Source: Clitopilus passeckerianus (Eukaryota > Basidiomycota > Agaricomycetes > Agaricales > Entolomataceae). Taken from it: DNA of 64,000 nt. The notes below the pieces were generated by a model. The model saw only the letters and a program-made list of their open reading frames with translations. It searched no databases and was not told the DNA's origin. The stretch lies in contig CALYLX010000126.1 of NCBI GenBank assembly GCA_944990035.1, positions 1,488,001 to 1,552,000 on the forward strand. Reading direction: 5' to 3'. Position numbers and translations under genes: made by a program. This document shows, piece after piece, positions 59,572-64,000 of this stretch. Position 1 is the stretch's first letter. Each line of letters starts with the position of its first letter.

Positions 59572-60060
59572 CGTAAATTTGGTAGCTTCAAAAACTTGGC
59601 CCGTGGAGGCAATCGTGACGCCGTCATCATGCAAGTTCACGGTTTTCAGTACTTTCCTATGTCCCCGTGCAATGAAGCCTATTCAATACAATCCTCTTTC
59701 TTTGAAGCTCACTCCAAGGTCATTCGCTGATTCCATCACGGTTGCCAACACGGGGGAACCCGATTGCGCGGTTGCGAATACGCTCATTACATGAGTTCCA
59801 TCATCAGAGTCAAGGCTTCCTAACTTGGAATGCCCTGATGTTGAGGTGACTTTTACTGCCAATGTGGTTCTCCTCTCCCATTCGTCCACGCTGCTATCTT
59901 GATCACAAAAATGGGCTCCATCTCGCTCTCTGCCCGTTCTTCGCGCTACAGTCAATCATACTCAGTTCATGACGGCGAGGGTCACTTTTCAGACCTTAGG
60001 TAGGAAGAATCTATAATTCTGCCTGCCAAGCGTCAACAATCCTCTCTTCATTCACTAGTA

Positions 60061-61874
60061 TGTCGAGAGCCAGCCTTGAAGAAGAAGCACCACTGTTGGG
60101 TGAGGAGCCAACCCCAGTACCATTGAATCGGAAACGCAACCCGCTCCCTTGGAGGCAATTGCTACTTGTTTTATGCATCGATTGTTCCAGCAATCTACCA
60201 GGTCAATCTCTTCGGCCATATATCAACCAAGTAAGAGATAAGCAGCCTACGAGTAGCTCGTTACGTTTTTGACACCCTTTAGCGCATCGGTCAGCTCGAC
60301 ATCATAAACGGAGATGTGCGGAAAGTTGGCTATTATGTGGGACTCATGGTGAGCGTAAAACGTGGCTGTCGCCATTGCCGACGCGACTCTGATCAATCCG
60401 TTTACTTGTTTAACAGGGTACCATCGTGAACATTATATCGGCTGCCTCAGTTCTACAATGGAGCCAACTTTCCGATAGGATAGGACGAAAACCTGTCCTT
60501 TTGTTCGGGCTTCTTGTCACCATGATATCCATATTCTGGTTTGGCCTTGCTCGCACTTATTGGGCACTGGTGGTTAGGTGGGTGCTACTATTCTGCTATC
60601 TTCTATCATATGTTAATGCATTATGACTCAAGCCGGTGCCTTCAAGGAGTTACAAACGGAAGCCATGGTGAGTCGACGAATTAGCAAGATGCATTGAAAG
60701 TATTTCATCCTCCTTTCCCTCTGCAGGTGTTGTAAAGAGTATTATCGGCGAGATTACCGATGCCACCAATCGAGCCCAAGCCTTTCTCTGGGTGTTTGTT
60801 CTTGCTTTCACTGCTGCGACCGTTGCTGGGTAACTCCTTTGATTATTATCCAGTCACCACGGACGTAACGAAATCAAACAGCTCCTTGATAGGAGGGATG
60901 TTGGTGATGCCTCATGAGCGCTTTCCCAACGTATTTGGCGGCAACTTTTGGCGACAAAATCCTTATTTCCTTCCCTCCTTTGTCGTCGCGATTATGATCG
61001 CTGCAGTGTTTATTTCAACACTTCTTTCCTCAAAGAGGTAATTTGCCTCGTCTTACAAATTAAATTCTTCTCACAATGGTGTTGCATGCTGCTATAGAGT
61101 GCACCACTCAAACCCACTCAAAACGAGGATTTGGAGGAGGTAGAATTACCTCAATCGCGACCTCTTCCGCTTGGGGAACTCGTCACACACCGCCCTGTCA
61201 TCATTTCCTCGGCAAACTATGCCTTTCTGGCTTTATTGGGTGCTTCTCAGGACGCACTTCTACCATTGTTTCTGGCCATGCCAATCGATATCGGAGGTTT
61301 GGGCTTTGATCCGGCCCGAATCGGGTTTATCCTTGGTGGCTATCGCGCAGCGACGGCGTTTTTGATACTTTCATTCTCTGGTACAATAATCCATCTTATC
61401 GGGGAAAGACGACTGTACATCCTCGGTATATCCACCTACCTTGTGACATGGACTATGCTCCCCGTAATCAGCCTACTTGCCCGCTACTTTGGAGTTGGGA
61501 TAGGTGTATGGACGGGTATCGTTATCATGATTCTACCCATGTTCTTTACGGACATGGCTGGCGGTTCGTCCTGCTCGTTTTCACGTTACGTCGTATCTAA
61601 TGGTTTTGCAGGGTGCCTCAATACGTACATCGTTGGATCATCGCCTAATAGGCAATCCCTGGGAGCGACAAATGGGTTCGCACAAACGTGTAACGCCGTC
61701 GCGTCTATTTTGGCGCCTCTAGTGGCGGACTCCCTATTCTCGTTTTCTGTTCAGCATAATATCCTCGGCGGATATGCGGTCTATCCGACTCTTATTGTAT
61801 TGACATCCGTTGCTATTTCGTTGGCGCGGTATTTACCACATGATATACGCCCGATATGGGAACGCGAGGGATAG
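60061..61874 (+). CDS. MFS transporter, zinc-induced-facilitator / multidrug type
   Basis: A 12-segment major facilitator related to the ZIFL/YCR023C group of drug or small-molecule exporters. The N-terminal cytosolic segment MSRASLEEEAPLLGEE (acidic, dileucine) is followed by LPWRQLLLVLCIDCSSNLPG. The loop 2-3 signature QLSDRIGRKPVLLFG is intact and the family motif in segment 5 appears as GVTNGSHGVVKSIIGEITD. Other helices include YFLPSFVVAIMIAAVFIST, LGASQDALLPLFLAMP, GFILGGYRAATAFLIL and NGFAQTCNAVASILAPLVAD. It ends RPIWEREG. About 480 aa with six or seven introns. Substrate is unknown. Its position beside the dienelactone hydrolase and tyrosinase would suit export of an aromatic product, as an inference. 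Confidence 0.87.
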
Positions 61875-62529
61875 AAATGTACTTTGGATTCGCGGTTATA
61901 TACTTGTAATGTATTGGCGGGACAATCTGGATACCTCTTTACTACGACCTAGTCACGGGATGCTGATGGATGTGTGAGAGATCTACAGTCCTACGCACGT
62001 TGGATGCCATGAGGTGATTCGGTGTACCGCAGGTGCTCCATGACATCCCTGCTATACGTAGTAACTGAAGATTGATTCTAGAGAAGTTGGTTACTCCAGA
62101 CAGCGCCTACAAAATTTTTGGTGTCTATATTCCATCCTCAGTTTCAGGTAACGGAAGCAATCATCTAGGGACCGGAATCAAATGGGCGGTGATCGGCGAT
62201 CAAAGAAGTTGCCCAAATCGAGAAATTAGGTACCAGGAACATCCTCCCAGCATCAACGTCATTCTCAGGCTCTGCCATTTGGGTCCTCTGCGATGACCAA
62301 GGCAACGTCTCCCGCTATGTACAGGGTCCAACTCGTGGCTGAAGGAATCTGACAGAAAACGTTATCTTTGTCACAACTTAATAAAGCCAAAATCGTTGAA
62401 AAGCTGCTCTGAAATTTGGTCATACAGAATATTAATAATTGGTTGAACAGCCTGAGATTCCGGTCATATAGACAAAGGTCATAAGGGGACATTAAGTACG
62501 GTTATTTAAGTGGCTCGATTAGTCTTGAA
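61875..62529. other. Convergent 3' region, MFS / tyrosinase
   Basis: A 655-bp region between converging stop codons. Two small open frames (plus 62072-62296, minus 62265-62492) have no family resemblance. No RNA gene or repeat is seen. Confidence 0.4.
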
Positions 62530-64000
62530 TCATTTATACTCATAGCAGAGGAAACCGCCAGTAGTGCTGAGAACATCCTCAACGGTGACACGGCCAAACA
62601 GACCATCGGAGGGGAGAACACTGGTCAACTGTCAAAATCAAAATAAATTGGTTAGTGACCACGACCACAACATCATAAAAGTACAACGAACGTTGAGGTC
62701 TGGAGGTCCTCCAACAGGGAATTTATCGAAATCTTCTGTGTCGGCCATGTGCTCAATGGAACCTCCGCTGAATGCATTTTTATTCATGGGGTGCGCGTTC
62801 TGCCACTGATACCACATTTTGTCGAGCATCTATAAAGGCCAATTCTAACACTCTGCCAAAGCAGAACGAAGACACTCACGGCGTGAAGCAAATAAAATAG
62901 GGGATCTGAAAAAGATATTAGTTGAACGCTTGGTCTATTTCGAAGGGGTCCGCCTACCATTAGGGGAGATGCCGAGCGTATAAGCCTTGCACCCATTTTT
63001 CGGCGCATCAGGCGGGCACAGTCCAGCAAGATCGCTATGGCAAGAATGTAAAAACCCATTGACAGGGGAATGTTGGATGATCGACTCACCCTCCGACCAT
63101 GCGATGAACACTAGAATGCATTCCCTGGACGTTATGACCAGAATAAGGTTCAAAAGTGCCAACGGATCAGCTAGCACTTACCGGCAGTGCCGCTATATCT
63201 TTCTGGAAGCCCCGGTAATCACCTACATGGCTGCTAATCACCCTCGAAACTTCGGCTGGGGTAAAGGTCTCGTTCACCATCTTGTCAGGAATGATGTGGA
63301 AACCGATCGTCGAATTCAGCCATGGTCGGAGGCTGAAGCGGCGATGTAGAACGTGAGGATATGGATAAGCAACTGTAAAATCGGAAAACGCTCCATCCTG
63401 AACCCGCATGTGAGCATCTGGATTACCAAAGCCACCAAGTCCGCTCTTTGGATCTGAATCCCAGAAGGGCGAATTTTCGAAGTCCCGGGAATCTGGTGAG
63501 AGGCTGTTAGATGATAGCTCGAGGGAATATGAATGATATTCAAACCTTGAGACCAGTCCCAGTAAGGCATCACTCCAATATAACCGCAATGGGTTCTCAT
63601 CCGAGCTTCCAGTGTATGCAGAAAATTACGATGCCATGGGAAGAAGTAGCCAGTTCCATGAATCTGCAAGGTTGAATTGAAAGACTGGCCGATGGAACTC
63701 GGAATATAAACCTACGATCAGAGAAAGGTCGTTATGGACAAAGGTCAAGTCTGTTACGAACGTCTATCAGACGGAGGAACGGTCGAGTTTTAATTAATAC
63801 ATGCCATCATAGAAGGACGAATTCAGATTGAGGCGGGGCTGAGATGGATCAAACTGAGTCTCGATGATGGCAGGGTTATGAGGCATCTTGGCTAGGCACT
63901 GGACATAATGCAAGATGAGACCTGGTGAAATACAAGGAAGGAGGCGGAGAGGAGCACCTGGATCCCGCTGATCCATGCTGCCCGTTCAGACACAGACAAC
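62530..64000 (-). CDS. Tyrosinase (polyphenol oxidase), 5' end beyond the window
   Basis: A type-3 copper monooxygenase/oxidase that converts phenols to quinones. The CuA site shows YDDLTFVHNDLS with the first His, then IHGTGYFFPWHRNFLHTLE, with the other two. CuB begins MHSSVHRMVGG (HxxxH). After a Cys-containing loop (CPPDAPKNGC) it continues DPLFYLLHAMLDKMWYQW, where the usual HH is LH. The protein ends CYEYK at 62530. The upstream segment (YVQCLAKMPHNPAIIETQFD) is the pre-CuA region; the start and any signal peptide lie beyond 64000. Introns are short. The one joining FYD to DLTFVH appears to use a GC donor (54 nt). No C-terminal extension of the mushroom-tyrosinase latency type follows CuB. 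Confidence 0.88.

Larger units (their letters stand above)
58476..60060. other. Long gene-poor intergenic region
   Basis: The longest stretch without a convincing gene, between the divergent dienelactone-hydrolase and MFS genes. It contains a 14-bp palindrome with two ACGCGT boxes (58953-58966) and a 7-bp tandem repeat (59551-59571). Minus-strand open stretches at 59164-59361, 59406-59630 and 59683-59955 have plausible composition and near-consensus splice signals, but no joining keeps a long frame, so they are treated as possible gene decay or chance. Confidence 0.45.

Noticed and set aside
1..64000. CRISPR arrays, rRNA, insertion sequences or LTR elements
   Set aside because: No spaced direct repeats, terminal repeats, reverse transcriptase or transposase motifs were found on either strand.

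Overview
This window is nuclear DNA from a filamentous basidiomycete, most likely an agaricomycete. Nearly every gene is interrupted by many short introns of about 50-60 nt. Genes are dense on both strands. The best-recognised products are eukaryotic and fungal in character: gamma-tubulin, NOT1, striatin, V-ATPase subunit H, an FG nucleoporin, YME2 and tetraspanin. I saw no bacterial-type operons, rRNA, convincing tRNA, CRISPR array or intact transposon. All gene models come from reading both strands and joining exons by GT-AG signals and family conservation, so gene ends are firmer than every internal splice site.

Layout, 0-23 kb: a possible gene start at the left edge (-); a 165-aa glycine-rich membrane protein (+); a UshA-type 5'-nucleotidase (-); the 25S rRNA methyltransferase BMT2 (-); a tetraspanin (-); the coactivator MBF1 (+); gamma-tubulin (-); a sugar-porter MFS protein (+); the CCR4-NOT scaffold NOT1 (+, about 7 kb); and a large alpha/beta hydrolase (-).

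Layout, 23-51 kb: TMA7 (+); striatin of the STRIPAK complex (+); a class II cAMP phosphodiesterase (-); an unrecognised protein with SUMO-interaction-like motifs (+); the endocytic scaffold EDE1 (-); an APC/C-type E2 enzyme, UBE2C (+); the RRM protein PIN4/CIP2 (+); mitochondrial nuclease NUC1 (+); mitoribosomal mL46 (-); V-ATPase subunit H (+); TRAPPC13 (-); and an NUP1/NUP124/NUP153-type FG nucleoporin (+).

Layout, 51-64 kb: a UbiA prenyltransferase (-), YME2 (+), a dienelactone hydrolase (-), an MFS transporter (+) and a tyrosinase cut by the right edge (-). Apart from YME2 these are metabolic genes of the kind found in phenol or prenyl-phenol metabolism. They may form a loose accessory cluster, but that is an inference.

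Neighbours are mostly divergent or convergent pairs, with short shared promoters (164-240 bp) and very short convergent gaps (34-94 bp). The most notable observations are a required 2-nt microexon in MBF1, an undescribed-looking protein combining two SUMO-interaction-type motifs with a C-terminal beta-rich domain, a tyrosinase with a non-canonical CuB motif and a probable GC-AG intron, and the UbiA/DLH/MFS/tyrosinase neighbourhood.
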